Assembly: GCA_964655225.1 (NCBI GenBank)
Contig: CAZZMB010000012.1
Span: forward strand, 1-51,826
Direction: 5' to 3'
DNA from: JAFMKE01 sp964655225
GTDB taxonomy: Bacteria; Bacteroidota; Bacteroidia; Chitinophagales; UBA8649
DNA length: 51,826 nt
Positions 17,388-26,583 of the stretch are shown here, one piece after another (the first letter of the stretch is position 1; every line of letters begins with the position of its first letter). The notes below the pieces were generated by a model, which was not told where the DNA came from, did not search any database, and was given only the letters and a program-made list of their open reading frames with translations. The position numbers and the translations under genes were made by a program.

Positions 17388-18178
17388 TACCAGTCTTTTT
17401 CTATGCTGATATTTATCGGCTCTCCTTCAGGCTCATCTAACTTTTCTTGCAATTTACCCTCTTCATTTTCTAACATTTTAAGAATTTGGTCTGCCTGCTC
17501 CTTACTCAACTGACCCTCTTTAGGCTTGGCTGGCTCTTCCTTTTCTTGCTCATCTTCCCCATCCTGTGGCTCATCTTTCTCCTCTTGCTGTGAATCATCT
17601 TTGGATTCTTCCTCCTCATCTCCCTCTTGTTGATCCTGATTTTCTTGTTGATCGCCCTCTTCTTGGTCGTTTTTTTCTTGATTCTCGTCCTGATTTTGCT
17701 CTTCTTGATCTTGTTCTTGATTATCTTGCTCTTGGTTTTCCTGCTCTTGCTGCTCCCTTAGTTTCTGTTGAGCATAAGCGAGATTATACTTTGTATCCAT
17801 ATCATCTGGCACTAGTTTTAAGGCCTCTTTATAAGATTCTATACTTTGCTCATATTCCTTTTTACTTAAATAACTATTCCCTAAATTATGGTAAGCATGT
17901 GCCTTATCCTCACTGTCTTGAAAGCTATCCACCGCTTTTTGAAATCTTGAAATAGCATTATCATGAACCCCTGCTTGATACTTTGAACTCCCCAGGTTAT
18001 ATTCGGCTACACCCAAAGAAGGGTCCTTGTCTAAGGCCTTGCGATACGCAACTTCCGCTTCTGTATATTCGGCGGTCTCAAACTTTTTATTTCCTTGTTT
18101 CACCAATTGGTAAGTGCTTTGAGACCATAGCAATCCCATGAAAAGAGTAAATATCGATATGAATAATAACTTTTTCAT
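17387..18178 (-). CDS. batC: BatC: TPR protein with acidic Gln/Glu-rich linker
   Basis: A 263-residue protein with a signal peptide and three TPR units (about 25-145, with AYHNLGNSYLSKKEYEQSIE). A strongly acidic low-complexity segment of Glu, Gln, Asp and Asn follows (about 145-220). The end is conserved: LSKEQADQILKMLENEE and a terminal KDW. The C-terminal motif is typical of BatC-type proteins, and the gene sits directly between batB (TAA-ATG abutting) and batD. It probably scaffolds the Bat complex at the membrane. Confidence 0.9.
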   Translation of the reverse strand: MKKLLFISIFTLFMGLLWSQSTYQLVKQGNKKFETAEYTEAEVAYRKALDKDPSLGVAEYNLGSSKYQAGVHDNAISRFQKAVDSFQDSEDKAHAYHNLGNSYLSKKEYEQSIESYKEALKLVPDDMDTKYNLAYAQQKLREQQEQENQEQDNQEQDQEEQNQDENQEKNDQEEGDQQENQDQQEGDEEEESKDDSQQEEKDEPQDGEDEQEKEEPAKPKEGQLSKEQADQILKMLENEEGKLQEKLDEPEGEPINISIEKDW

Positions 18179-19180
18179 TTACCAAGACAAGTATGTCGAT
18201 TTTCTCTCACTAAGAATAAATTCTAAACATAGGCCAATAAACCCAATCAGCAAAAATATTGGAAAATGATTCTTAAAGCTAGTGTAAACTTTCTCATCAA
18301 TCATCCTTCCCTCCTGTCCATTCAGGACTACCAATATATCATCATAAATTTCAGTGGATGCAGCATTTAAATATTTCCCACCACCTATCTCCGCGAGGTT
18401 CTTTAACATTTCCTCGTTTAATTGCGAGGTCACAATATTTCCAGAATTATCCATTTTAAAATTTCCTCGACCACCTAAAGGTATTTTTGCAGCTTGAGAT
18501 GTCCCAACACCAATGGTATGAATAACAATCCCTAATTCTTGTGCTTGTTTTGCAAGATTCTCAGCATCTCCATCATGATCTTCTCCATCTGACAATACGA
18601 CTAATGATTGATATCCTTCTGAATTTTCATCATAGGAATCGATAGCCAATTGAATCGCTTCCGAAATAGCCGTTCCTTGTCTTGGAACCATATCTGTATC
18701 AACTGTTTTGAGATACATTTTAGCTCCTGAATAATCCACCGTAATGGGCATTTGAAGGTAAGCATTCCCAGCAAAGACAATCAAACCAATCCTATCATTG
18801 CTCATTTCGTCGATTACTTTAGAGACTATTTGCTTGGCCTTAAGCATACGGCTGGGTACAATGTCTTGCGCATTCATTGATTTAGAAACATCTAAAGCAA
18901 AAATGACGTCGATACCTTCTCTTTTTACATTTTCAAACTGAGTGCCGATGAGCGGATTAGCCCACGCGATCACTAAGGAGGTAAAGGCCACAAGCATCAA
19001 TGCGAACTTAAGGTGCTTTCGTTTTAGATTACTACTATTAATAAGCTTTTGAATCAGACCTTGCTTTCCAGTACGCGCTATAATCTGCTTCCTTCGAATC
19101 AAAAAAATCACAAAGAAAAAAAGCAAAAAAATGCTCAAAATGAATGCCCATAAATGAACGCTATGTGCTAACTTTAACAT
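18179..19180 (-). CDS. batB: BatB: VWA domain membrane protein
   Basis: A 333-residue protein with two N-terminal membrane helices (about 10-28 and 58-76), a von Willebrand factor A domain (about 88-285) and a C-terminal helix (310-325). The MIDAS metal site is visible as DVSKSM, with the later Thr and Asp in RQGTAI and LSDGEDHDGD. It is the first gene of the four-gene bat cluster (batB-C-D-E). No batA, DUF58 or MoxR gene precedes it in the window; upstream lies ridA. Whether it is the BatA or BatB copy is judged from position and from its tail. Confidence 0.88.
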   Translation of the reverse strand: MLKLAHSVHLWAFILSIFLLFFFVIFLIRRKQIIARTGKQGLIQKLINSSNLKRKHLKFALMLVAFTSLVIAWANPLIGTQFENVKREGIDVIFALDVSKSMNAQDIVPSRMLKAKQIVSKVIDEMSNDRIGLIVFAGNAYLQMPITVDYSGAKMYLKTVDTDMVPRQGTAISEAIQLAIDSYDENSEGYQSLVVLSDGEDHDGDAENLAKQAQELGIVIHTIGVGTSQAAKIPLGGRGNFKMDNSGNIVTSQLNEEMLKNLAEIGGGKYLNAASTEIYDDILVVLNGQEGRMIDEKVYTSFKNHFPIFLLIGFIGLCLEFILSERKSTYLSW

Positions 19181-19187
19181 AATTACT

Positions 19188-19195
19188 CAAAAATA
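19188..19195 (-). promoter_or_regulatory. Candidate -7 element for the bat operon
   Basis: TATTTTTG on the minus strand matches TAnnTTTG and lies 7 nt before the batB ATG. This position explains why the bat cluster begins with batB here. No convincing -33 TTG is seen. Confidence 0.35.
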
Positions 19196-19258
19196 GAAAA
19201 GGTCGCATTCATTTAAAATACTGACTACTTAATTTAAAGAATTTTAACTAGTCTTTTA

Positions 19259-19639
19259 TTAAAATGTAGCAATAGCTGAAATTTCTACATTGACATCTTT
19301 GGGTAAACGAGAGACTTGGACAGTTTCTCGTGCAGGGAAATCAGCTGTAAAATAGGAACCATAGACCGTATTGATTTTGTTAAAATTGTCCATGTCAGAA
19401 ATAAAAATAGAGGTCTTTAAAACATTATCGAAGCCCAATCCAGCTTCGTCTAAAATTGCCTTTAAATTTTTCATAACCATATGTGTCTCATCTTCAATTG
19501 AAGAATTAATTATCTTACCAGTTGCAGGATCAGCAGGAATCTGACCAGAGATAAACAAAGTGTTGTTTGCTTTTGTTGCTTGATTATATGGCCCAATTGG
19601 AGCGGGAGCATTAATGGTATTAACGATTTCTTTTTTCAT
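19259..19639 (-). CDS. ridA: RidA family enamine/imine deaminase
   Basis: A 126-residue member of the YjgF/YER057c/UK114 family that hydrolyses reactive enamine/imine intermediates from PLP enzymes. The signature segments are present: APAPIGPYNQA, LFISGQIP, and FPARETVQVSRLPKDVNVEISAIA, which carries the active-site Arg. Length is typical. It is divergent from the GNAT-like gene with 55 bp between, and independent of the bat cluster (78 bp). Confidence 0.96.
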   Translation of the reverse strand: MKKEIVNTINAPAPIGPYNQATKANNTLFISGQIPADPATGKIINSSIEDETHMVMKNLKAILDEAGLGFDNVLKTSIFISDMDNFNKINTVYGSYFTADFPARETVQVSRLPKDVNVEISAIATF

Positions 19640-19677
19640 GATTGTTTGGTTTTAATCGTAAAAATAAAGCAAAGTCG

Positions 19678-19685
19678 TATTTTTA
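19678..19685 (+). promoter_or_regulatory. Candidate -7 element for the GNAT-like gene
   Basis: TATTTTTA resembles TAnnTTTG and ends 9 nt before the ATG at 19695, implying a very short leader. Confidence 0.25.
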
Positions 19686-19694
19686 GGGCACAAT

Positions 19695-20609
19695 ATGCAG
19701 ATTAAATTAGAAAGAAGAGAAGAAATTGATGATAAGCGGTGGAATGGTTGCGTTCATTTTGCGCTTGGATCCCCTCCTTATGCCTACACCTGGTATCTCG
19801 ATAATGTTTGCGAGGATTGGATGGGCTTAGTCGTAGGAAATTATAAAATCGTTATGCCTATTGTTTTGGGAAAGAAGTTTGGCATTCATTACAACTATCA
19901 ACCTTTTTTCACGCAACAACTGGGTATTTATAGCGATCTTCCTATTAGCAAAGAAACCTCCACGCAATTTTTTAATGCCATCCCGAGTTGGGTTAAGTAC
20001 ATTGATATGTCTCTTAATGAAAGTAATTTTGCCCCTGAAATTGGGCAAAGTACGGAGAGAATCAATTATTTACTAGATTTAAAACCTGCATACTCAGAAC
20101 TGCGAGAACAATATTCAGGTAATGTTTTGAGGAAAGTTAAAAAGGCAACCAAAGAAAATTTTGTCGTCAACAAACAAATATCTCCCGAGGCCTTTGCGGA
20201 TTTCTACAGAAAACATACCGCGCCCAAGGTGAAGGGGTTCAAGGACAAACATTATTATTCAATCCTTCGATTAGTGTATAAAGCGATTCATTATAATATG
20301 GGATTTATAATTGGTGTAAATAATCAACAAAATGAATTAATCGCTGCAAATTTTATAATAAGTCATCCTCAACGCTTGATAAACCTACTACCAGCAAGTA
20401 GTGCTATTGGAAACAAATCAGGAGCAATGGCTTTTTTAATCGATCACTTAATTCAAACCAACTCAGGGCAATATAAATACTTGGACTTTGAAGGTTCAAT
20501 GCTAAAAGGTGTGGCAAACTTTTACAAAGGTTTTGGCGCAAAAAAGACAAATTATTATCACATTAAACTGAATCTTTTACCGAAATTCCTACGTATATTA
20601 AAGCGTTAA
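19695..20609 (+). CDS. GNAT/FemAB-like acyltransferase of unknown substrate
   Basis: A 304-residue protein resembling FemAB-like or GNAT-fold proteins of Bacteroidota. It contains YAYTWYLDNVCEDWMGLVVGNYKIVMPI near the N-terminus. The C-terminal part has GVNNQQNELIAANFIIS and a GAMAFLIDHLIQ and YLDFEGSM block typical of FemAB-type acyltransferases. No signal peptide. Function could be transfer of an acyl or aminoacyl group to an envelope precursor, but the substrate is not known. It precedes porP by 55 nt, which has its own promoter-like sequence. Confidence 0.7.
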   Translation: MQIKLERREEIDDKRWNGCVHFALGSPPYAYTWYLDNVCEDWMGLVVGNYKIVMPIVLGKKFGIHYNYQPFFTQQLGIYSDLPISKETSTQFFNAIPSWVKYIDMSLNESNFAPEIGQSTERINYLLDLKPAYSELREQYSGNVLRKVKKATKENFVVNKQISPEAFADFYRKHTAPKVKGFKDKHYYSILRLVYKAIHYNMGFIIGVNNQQNELIAANFIISHPQRLINLLPASSAIGNKSGAMAFLIDHLIQTNSGQYKYLDFEGSMLKGVANFYKGFGAKKTNYYHIKLNLLPKFLRILKR

Positions 20610-20617
20610 ATAAATTT

Positions 20618-20647
20618 TTGTTTAAATTAGTGCTTTATGTACTTTAG
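20618..20647 (+). promoter_or_regulatory. Promoter for porP-like gene
   Basis: TTG (20618-20620), a 19-bp spacer and TACTTTAG (20640-20647) match the Bacteroidota -33/-7 layout with one mismatch. The box lies 17 nt upstream of the ATG at 20665. Confidence 0.45.
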
Positions 20648-20664
20648 TAAAAACCCAGTCTAGT

Positions 20665-21723
20665 ATGAAAAGACTTTCCCTCATAGTATTAACACTAATG
20701 CTTATTCTTGGAGCAACAGCTCAAGACATTCATTTTTCGCAATATTATGCCTCACCACTTACATTAAATCCTGCTATGACGGGATTAATTAATGGTGATT
20801 TTAGAGTTGCAGCCAATTACAGAGGTCAGTGGTTTACTATTCCAACCAGTAATTCTGTCGCTCCCTATAACACTTATCAAGGCTCCTTTGATGCTTCTCT
20901 ATTTCGAAAAAAATTAAGAGACAACGGTTTAGGCGTAGGAGCAATGTTCTATGCAGATGAAGCGGGAAACGGCTCTTTAGCAACTTATGCAGTAATGGGT
21001 TCGCTTTCCTATCATCAATCATTAGACAGGTATGGAAGAAGTAGACTTTCTCTTGGATTTCAGGCGGGATACATTCAAAAAAGAATCTTTCGATATGATT
21101 TGTTATTTGAACAACAATTTGATGGGACTATTAATAGTTTTAATCCGTTCATAGATGATGGAGAGAGTAATTTCAATCAAGGTAATTTTGGCTATTTTGA
21201 CTTAAATGCCGGTGCATTATTTTCATCAATGGCATCAGATAAATTGAGTTATTATTTCGGTTTTGCTGCCAATCACTTGACGACTCCTGGAGAAAATTTC
21301 CTCGACCAACAAGCAGAGAAAAACGAATTGGACATGCGCTATACTGCTCATGGTGGTTTATCCATCCAAACAGGAAAATATTTCAAAATACTTCCTACAT
21401 TTCTATACATGCTGCAAACGCAAGCTCAACAAATTAATTTAGGGTCTGGATTTGAATATTCTTTTTCAGAAAACTTTAAAGGATTTGCCGGAGCATGGGC
21501 TCGTATAGTTGGAGGAGTAGATGGCTTTAAAAATGATGCGGCTATTCTTACCGTAGGGGGTGAAGTATCTAATACGCGTGTTGGTATTAGTTACGACTTT
21601 AACACTTCTGGCTTTAGAGGCGCTAGTAAATCTGTTGGTGCTCTAGAAATAAGTTTGGTATATATTCATAACCAAGCTGAACCTGGACGAATTAATTACG
21701 AACGTTTTTGTCCTACTTTTTAA
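20665..21723 (+). CDS. PorP/SprF family type IX secretion system membrane protein
   Basis: A 352-residue outer-membrane beta-barrel. The signal peptide ends ATAQD, and the mature start DIHFSQYYASPLTLNPAMTG is the hallmark of PorP/SprF proteins, followed by NYRGQW. Alternating aromatic strands run to the end, finishing with a C-terminal Phe. PorP/SprF proteins work with the T9SS and often anchor or export a specific partner adhesin. No partner gene with a T9SS sorting domain is adjacent here. It converges with the DUF4837 gene 14 nt away. Confidence 0.92.
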   Translation: MKRLSLIVLTLMLILGATAQDIHFSQYYASPLTLNPAMTGLINGDFRVAANYRGQWFTIPTSNSVAPYNTYQGSFDASLFRKKLRDNGLGVGAMFYADEAGNGSLATYAVMGSLSYHQSLDRYGRSRLSLGFQAGYIQKRIFRYDLLFEQQFDGTINSFNPFIDDGESNFNQGNFGYFDLNAGALFSSMASDKLSYYFGFAANHLTTPGENFLDQQAEKNELDMRYTAHGGLSIQTGKYFKILPTFLYMLQTQAQQINLGSGFEYSFSENFKGFAGAWARIVGGVDGFKNDAAILTVGGEVSNTRVGISYDFNTSGFRGASKSVGALEISLVYIHNQAEPGRINYERFCPTF

Positions 21724-21737
21724 TTGGAGCTACCCAA

Positions 21738-22802
21738 CTATTCAATAGCAAGTGTGCTAAAAATCGCCTCGAGTTGACGCATGTATCGCTTCTTGTGGTC
21801 TTCACCAGGGGCAAATATAAATCCATCTAACAAAATCACTCTATTGTTTACATCATCAATAATATATTGATTGATAAATGGCCCACCCATAAAATCATTT
21901 TCCATCCGCCAAAGTCCACTGGTCTCATACTTAATGACTTGATTATTTATCGTTTTAGTCTCCAAAAAACCAAGTGTGCTGTCTGTCGACATATAACTAT
22001 TTAGAGAGCTGCTGCTAACGTATTTACCTCTTTCATTCCGCAATGTAATTCCATAATTAGCGTCAGGAACTTTACCGCTATAACTGACCACATCAAAGTA
22101 AATAAATATCATACCCTTGGGAATATCCTTTCTTAAGGAAACAAAGCTACCGTCATTCTCCGCGAGCTTATACTCAGAAGGGATATCTAAACTAATATTA
22201 TAATACGCTTGCCATTGTTCCTTTAACTTTCCATTTACTCCATTGATAAACGCGATTTTTTTATAGGCCGCTAAATCCGTTTTTGTAATATGATTAATAA
22301 TACTAGGAGCACTTCCGGTTAAATTAGCTTGCAAATCGACTGCATCCTTGCCAAAGATAAAGATGACGTTTTGTGGTTTGCTCCATACATTCTTTAGAAT
22401 AAACGTCTGCTTTTTACCCTTTACTAATTCTTCAAATTCTTTGGCTGAAAGAAGATCTTTTGCCATTTTTAGAATGCCGTTATCCTGATTGCTTACTGCC
22501 ATCAGGACAATATTTCTAAATCTATACATCAAACTGTTAGCCGCACTAAAATCAACCTTACTAATAGTAAAGATTGTTTCCTCTTGAGGCAATATTCGAT
22601 ATGATTTTTTAAACGCTTGATTGATCGCCTTTTTGGTTGAACTTGAATTTAAATTATCCGGTAGAATAAACATGATCTCATCAGCAGAGCCTGTTGAGGA
22701 GGGCAAAACATTGGAGAGGCCAAATGAACTTCCTCCATCACCACTGCAGGAAATACTTAATAACACTAAAACAAGAAGTATAAGATTTAAATGTTTCATC
22801 AT
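21738..22802 (-). CDS. DUF4837 family lipoprotein
   Basis: A 354-residue predicted lipoprotein of unknown function. The signal MMKHLNLILLVLVLLSISC gives lipobox Cys at residue 19. The body has two similar alpha/beta halves with DEIMFILPDN near the start, as in DUF4837 proteins of Bacteroidota. It is last in a long minus-strand envelope run starting near 30835, 45 nt after gatA. Confidence 0.82.
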   Translation of the reverse strand: MMKHLNLILLVLVLLSISCSGDGGSSFGLSNVLPSSTGSADEIMFILPDNLNSSSTKKAINQAFKKSYRILPQEETIFTISKVDFSAANSLMYRFRNIVLMAVSNQDNGILKMAKDLLSAKEFEELVKGKKQTFILKNVWSKPQNVIFIFGKDAVDLQANLTGSAPSIINHITKTDLAAYKKIAFINGVNGKLKEQWQAYYNISLDIPSEYKLAENDGSFVSLRKDIPKGMIFIYFDVVSYSGKVPDANYGITLRNERGKYVSSSSLNSYMSTDSTLGFLETKTINNQVIKYETSGLWRMENDFMGGPFINQYIIDDVNNRVILLDGFIFAPGEDHKKRYMRQLEAIFSTLAIE

Positions 22803-22847
22803 TACAAGTTTTGGAGTAAGTTAATCTAAGAAAATAATTAATTGACA

Positions 22848-24257
22848 CTACTCGTTCATCAGCACCTTGGATAAAGAAAATAACTTAGCTTCTTCTTGGT
22901 TGTTAGCCATCAACTGCATGCCTACCGGCAGCTTATCATTCGTATTATATAGTGGCAATGATATAGCCGGATTACCCACTAAATTAGCCAATACTGTATA
23001 AATATCTTCCAGGTACATCTCAATCGGATCCGTTGTTTTTTCGCCAAACTTAAATGCTGCAGCGGGAGTTGTAGGAGAAAGAATAAAATCAAAATCAAGG
23101 TAAATTTTTTGAACCTCATCAGACAGCATCCTTCTAACCTTTTGAGCCTTTGAATAATAGGCGTCATAATATCCTGCACTCAAAACAAAGGTGCCTAACA
23201 TAATTCTATTTTTGACTTCTTTTCCAAAACCTTCTGATCTAGACTTCTTGTATACCTCATCCATATTTGCGGCTTTATTAGAACGGTAACCATAATGCAC
23301 CCCATCATATCTAGATAGATTGGATGAAGCTTCGGCAGTTGTTAAGACATAATAGGTAGGAATGGTATAATCCAATAATGGGAAAGTTCTCGCTTCTACC
23401 TGATGACCAAGATCTTTAAGCTTTTGAATCAAATCCTCGAAGGAGGCTTTAACCTCAGGATTTAATCCTGAACTTTCAATAATCTCTTTAAAGTAGGTTA
23501 TTTTATATTTATTTCCAGATTCCAAACTATAGGTATCAACAGTATTTTGAATAGCGGTAGAATCAAAACTATCCTTTCCATTAATAACTTCCAAAATCTT
23601 TTGAGCATCCTCAACACTATGAGTAAATGGACCTATTTGATCAAATGATGAGCCAAAGGCAATCAAACCATGTCGAGATACCCGGCCATAAGTTGGTTTC
23701 AACCCAACGACACCGCAGAAAGATGCAGGTTGACGAATAGAACCTCCTGTATCGGATCCTAAACTAGCATGGCACAAGCCTGCTTGGACAGCTACAGCAC
23801 TCCCCCCGGAAGACCCCCCCGAAACACGTGTATTATCTGCTTCATTTAATACTGGTCCAAAGGCTGAATTCTCATTTGACCCTCCCATGGCGAATTCATC
23901 ACAGTTTAATCTCCCGATAATTATCGCATCTTCCGCTAAAAGACGCTCAACCGCAGTTGATGAAAATAAGGATTCAAAATTCTCAAGCATTTTAGATGAA
24001 GCTGAGACCTTGTGATTGGCATAGCAGATATTATCCTTTATTCCAATGACCATCCCAAAAAGTTTACCTTTTGATTCACTTTTTTGATCCAGCTCATTGG
24101 CTCGAGCTATTGCCTCATCTCCAAAAACCTCTAAAAAAACATTTAACTTTTTCTTGGATTCAATTTGTTCTAAAAAATGTTGAACAAGCTGCATGCAATT
24201 GATTGTGCCTGCATTAAGATCTGCCTGTAAGGTGGTAAGAGAAGTATATTTTTTCAT
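22848..24257 (-). CDS. gatA: Asp-tRNA(Asn)/Glu-tRNA(Gln) amidotransferase subunit A
   Basis: A 469-residue amidase-signature enzyme that releases ammonia from glutamine for transamidation of misacylated tRNAs. The catalytic Lys-Ser-Ser triad is visible: Lys in GIKDNICY, and two Ser residues in VSGGSSGGSAVA and LGSDTGGSIRQPASFCG. The PTYGRVSRHGLIAFGSS segment is typical of GatA rather than generic amidases. gatB and gatC are not in the window. It is 10 nt downstream of tatA. Confidence 0.95.
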   Translation of the reverse strand: MKKYTSLTTLQADLNAGTINCMQLVQHFLEQIESKKKLNVFLEVFGDEAIARANELDQKSESKGKLFGMVIGIKDNICYANHKVSASSKMLENFESLFSSTAVERLLAEDAIIIGRLNCDEFAMGGSNENSAFGPVLNEADNTRVSGGSSGGSAVAVQAGLCHASLGSDTGGSIRQPASFCGVVGLKPTYGRVSRHGLIAFGSSFDQIGPFTHSVEDAQKILEVINGKDSFDSTAIQNTVDTYSLESGNKYKITYFKEIIESSGLNPEVKASFEDLIQKLKDLGHQVEARTFPLLDYTIPTYYVLTTAEASSNLSRYDGVHYGYRSNKAANMDEVYKKSRSEGFGKEVKNRIMLGTFVLSAGYYDAYYSKAQKVRRMLSDEVQKIYLDFDFILSPTTPAAAFKFGEKTTDPIEMYLEDIYTVLANLVGNPAISLPLYNTNDKLPVGMQLMANNQEEAKLFSLSKVLMNE

Positions 24258-24267
24258 TAAAAAGCGC

Positions 24268-24492
24268 TTACTCCGTCTCTTTTGTTTCGGGTTTTACTTC
24301 ACTTTTAGGCTCTTTCATTCCATCTTCAATCTCATTTTTAATAGAGTTTTTAGCCGAATTGAATTCTCTTACACCACTACCTAAACCTTTCATTAACTCA
24401 GGTATTTTTTTACCTCCAAATAATAATAACACTACAAGCGCTATAACAACTATTTCTCCTACACCTGGTGTCCACAATAATATTGTATTCAT
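24268..24492 (-). CDS. tatA: Sec-independent protein translocase TatA
   Basis: A 74-residue TatA/E protein: one N-terminal membrane helix with VGEIVVIALVVLLLFGGKKIPEL, the Gly-Lys-Lys-Ile-Pro hinge, an amphipathic helix (GLGSGVREFNSAK), and an acidic, Lys-rich tail. It forms the pore-like oligomer of the twin-arginine system. tatC is not nearby. It sits between envC-like and gatA genes in the envelope run. Confidence 0.95.
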   Translation of the reverse strand: MNTILLWTPGVGEIVVIALVVLLLFGGKKIPELMKGLGSGVREFNSAKNSIKNEIEDGMKEPKSEVKPETKETE

Positions 24493-24570
24493 AATTCAAA
24501 TGATTTATTGAGTAAAATTACAAGGATTTACTTAGAAAAGGGAATATTAACTAAAATTGTTGCCAGTCAT

Positions 24571-25830
24571 CTAGCGAGCCAACCATAGCTCAGGATTAGT
24601 TTTTTCCATTCCTTTCCATATCTCCAAATGGACTTTACTCGTGCTACCTTCGGTATAAGCAACTCCTATATTTTGTTTAGTATTTAGTTTTTCCCCTGCA
24701 TTAACCGAAACAATCTTTAAATTAGAATAGACCGAATAATACGCTCCATGTTTAACAATTACCGAGTTTTGAGTTGAAGGCAGGTAGAATGAGTTAACCA
24801 CCGTTCCAGAAAAAACTACTCTTACTAATGCATCCTTTTCTGTTTTAATATCTATGCCATTATTATTTGTATACACGTGTTTCACGCTTTCATGCTCATG
24901 TTTTCCAAACTTACTTATCACAAAGCCTTTAGCGACTGGCCAGGGTAATTTACCCAGATTATTGACAAAATCATTGGATAATTGTTGTTCCTCTGGTGTT
25001 AAGGATAATCCTTTAGCTGGAACGGTCTCTCCTTTTTCAGCAGCCTCTTTCGCGGCCTTTTCTTTTGCTAACCTGATTTCTTCCTCAATCATTTTTTGAA
25101 TCTGATTATTCAAGGCTTGAGCGGCTTGATTTTTTTTATTGACTTGATTAATCAGTATCTCCTCATCACTTTGAAGCTTAGCAATCAACTCACTCTTAAT
25201 TGATCTCTCTGCCTCAAATGCAAGTCTTTGCTTTTTCTCCTCATTCAGAAAAGACTCTTTCGAATTCCTCTCTTCATCTAACTTTTGAATCTTTACATTC
25301 AAGTCCTCGATAGTCTTTTCGATTAAACTCGACTGATTTTGGCGTGTTTTTGCATACCTTCTAATGTAAGTAAATCGATGGATCGCTTGGTTAAAACTAT
25401 TTGAAGAAAACAAAAAACTTAATGCATTCGTTGCATTGTACTTGTTCTTGTATGCGTTCAAAACCATATTGGCATACTCTTCTTTTAAGCGAAGAATGTC
25501 CATTTCTAACGATGTTATTACTTCCTGCTTATCCTCTATGTTTTTTTGAATATACTCAACTTGAGACTTGATATTATCAATTAAACTTTGTCGAACATTT
25601 ATTTTAGAATTAATAGATCTCAACTGACCTAAAGAATTCGATTTTTCTGCCTGAGTACTTGCAATTAAGGTTTCGATTTGTTTGATATCATCTTGCAATT
25701 TCTTGTACTGATTTTGCAAATTTGCTTTCTTGTTGGATTGAGCGAATGAGACCTGATACGCGCCGTTAAATAATAACGCAAGTAAAAGTAATTTCAGAAA
25801 AATTGATTTTATGGGGAATCGATTTTGCAT
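24571..25830 (-). CDS. EnvC-like murein hydrolase activator (degenerate LytM/M23 domain)
   Basis: A 419-residue exported protein: signal peptide (about 1-30), a long coiled coil (about 33-265) and a C-terminal LytM/M23 domain (about 300-419). In active M23 peptidases the zinc ligands are H-x3-D and H-x-H. Here the first His position is Asn (NNNGIDIKT, Asp kept) and the second motif reads YSNLK, with only a late His (VHLEIWK). The metal site is therefore incomplete, as in EnvC, which activates amidases instead of cutting peptidoglycan. It is co-directional with DUF4292 and TPR genes 6 nt away and coupled beyond. Confidence 0.9.
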   Translation of the reverse strand: MQNRFPIKSIFLKLLLLALLFNGAYQVSFAQSNKKANLQNQYKKLQDDIKQIETLIASTQAEKSNSLGQLRSINSKINVRQSLIDNIKSQVEYIQKNIEDKQEVITSLEMDILRLKEEYANMVLNAYKNKYNATNALSFLFSSNSFNQAIHRFTYIRRYAKTRQNQSSLIEKTIEDLNVKIQKLDEERNSKESFLNEEKKQRLAFEAERSIKSELIAKLQSDEEILINQVNKKNQAAQALNNQIQKMIEEEIRLAKEKAAKEAAEKGETVPAKGLSLTPEEQQLSNDFVNNLGKLPWPVAKGFVISKFGKHEHESVKHVYTNNNGIDIKTEKDALVRVVFSGTVVNSFYLPSTQNSVIVKHGAYYSVYSNLKIVSVNAGEKLNTKQNIGVAYTEGSTSKVHLEIWKGMEKTNPELWLAR

Positions 25831-25836
25831 TTAAAT

Positions 25837-26583
25837 CTAGTTTTTCAACCTATCTGGCACATTAAATGGGAATTCTAAAACGTTTGCTTTCTTTACTTTT
25901 GAAAAATTCATTTCAATAAAGACATCATTTTCATTTTCAGAAAAATGGATATTTCTAAGCATTGCAAATAACTGCTCATCTACAAAGTTATAATCATTAA
26001 AATCCATTTCAATATTCCTGCTCCCAAATTTCTCATTCATTTCAACCCTGCTATACTTAAAATTAGGCGAAACCGTATATTTTGCTTCTAAACCATTATA
26101 ATCATAATTGATAATGTAATTATCTTGATCCGACAATACTTTGTATTTACTCAACTCATCTTGAAAGACATTACCGACAATTAAATTTTGAAGGAAAAGA
26201 AGACTGGTTTGAAACGATAAATATTTATCAATAAAGGTATACTCCTCATCATAGTATTTGTTGTTCAAACGATCAATAATCTGTATCCTATCTTTATTCA
26301 TCATCACTCTTGCCCCTTCTATCCCAAAGGGACCTGTCAAAGACATCCATATGATAGAATTGTTTTCAATTCGAATATTGGCGGTAAAACTTTGATTAAT
26401 AGAACCATCGTCAAATTTTACACGGGCTTTAGCTTGCAAAAAATCAAATGCATAGTCAGCGGCAAGCATTTGTTTAGATAATTGCTTGGCACTCATTTTT
26501 TTTGAAGCGGAACTACTCATTTCACTTGTGCTCTTGCAAGCCAGAACAAAGAAGAAGAACAAAAAAGGTAATAGTCTATTCAT
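25837..26583 (-). CDS. DUF4292 family lipoprotein
   Basis: A 248-residue lipoprotein of the DUF4292 family. I chose the ATG at 26583, giving MNRLLPFLFFFFVLAC with Cys16, rather than the longer reading at 26601. The body contains SLTGPFGIEGARVMMNKDRI, resembling the LolB-like fold seen in this family. The role in lipoprotein or outer-membrane biogenesis is only inferred. It overlaps the TPR gene stop by 8 nt (ATGAATAG). Confidence 0.85.
   Translation of the reverse strand: MNRLLPFLFFFFVLACKSTSEMSSSASKKMSAKQLSKQMLAADYAFDFLQAKARVKFDDGSINQSFTANIRIENNSIIWMSLTGPFGIEGARVMMNKDRIQIIDRLNNKYYDEEYTFIDKYLSFQTSLLFLQNLIVGNVFQDELSKYKVLSDQDNYIINYDYNGLEAKYTVSPNFKYSRVEMNEKFGSRNIEMDFNDYNFVDEQLFAMLRNIHFSENENDVFIEMNFSKVKKANVLEFPFNVPDRLKN

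Noticed and set aside
17566..17955. 129-codon plus-strand frame inside batC
   Set aside because: It arises from the low-complexity acidic linker of batC read backwards.
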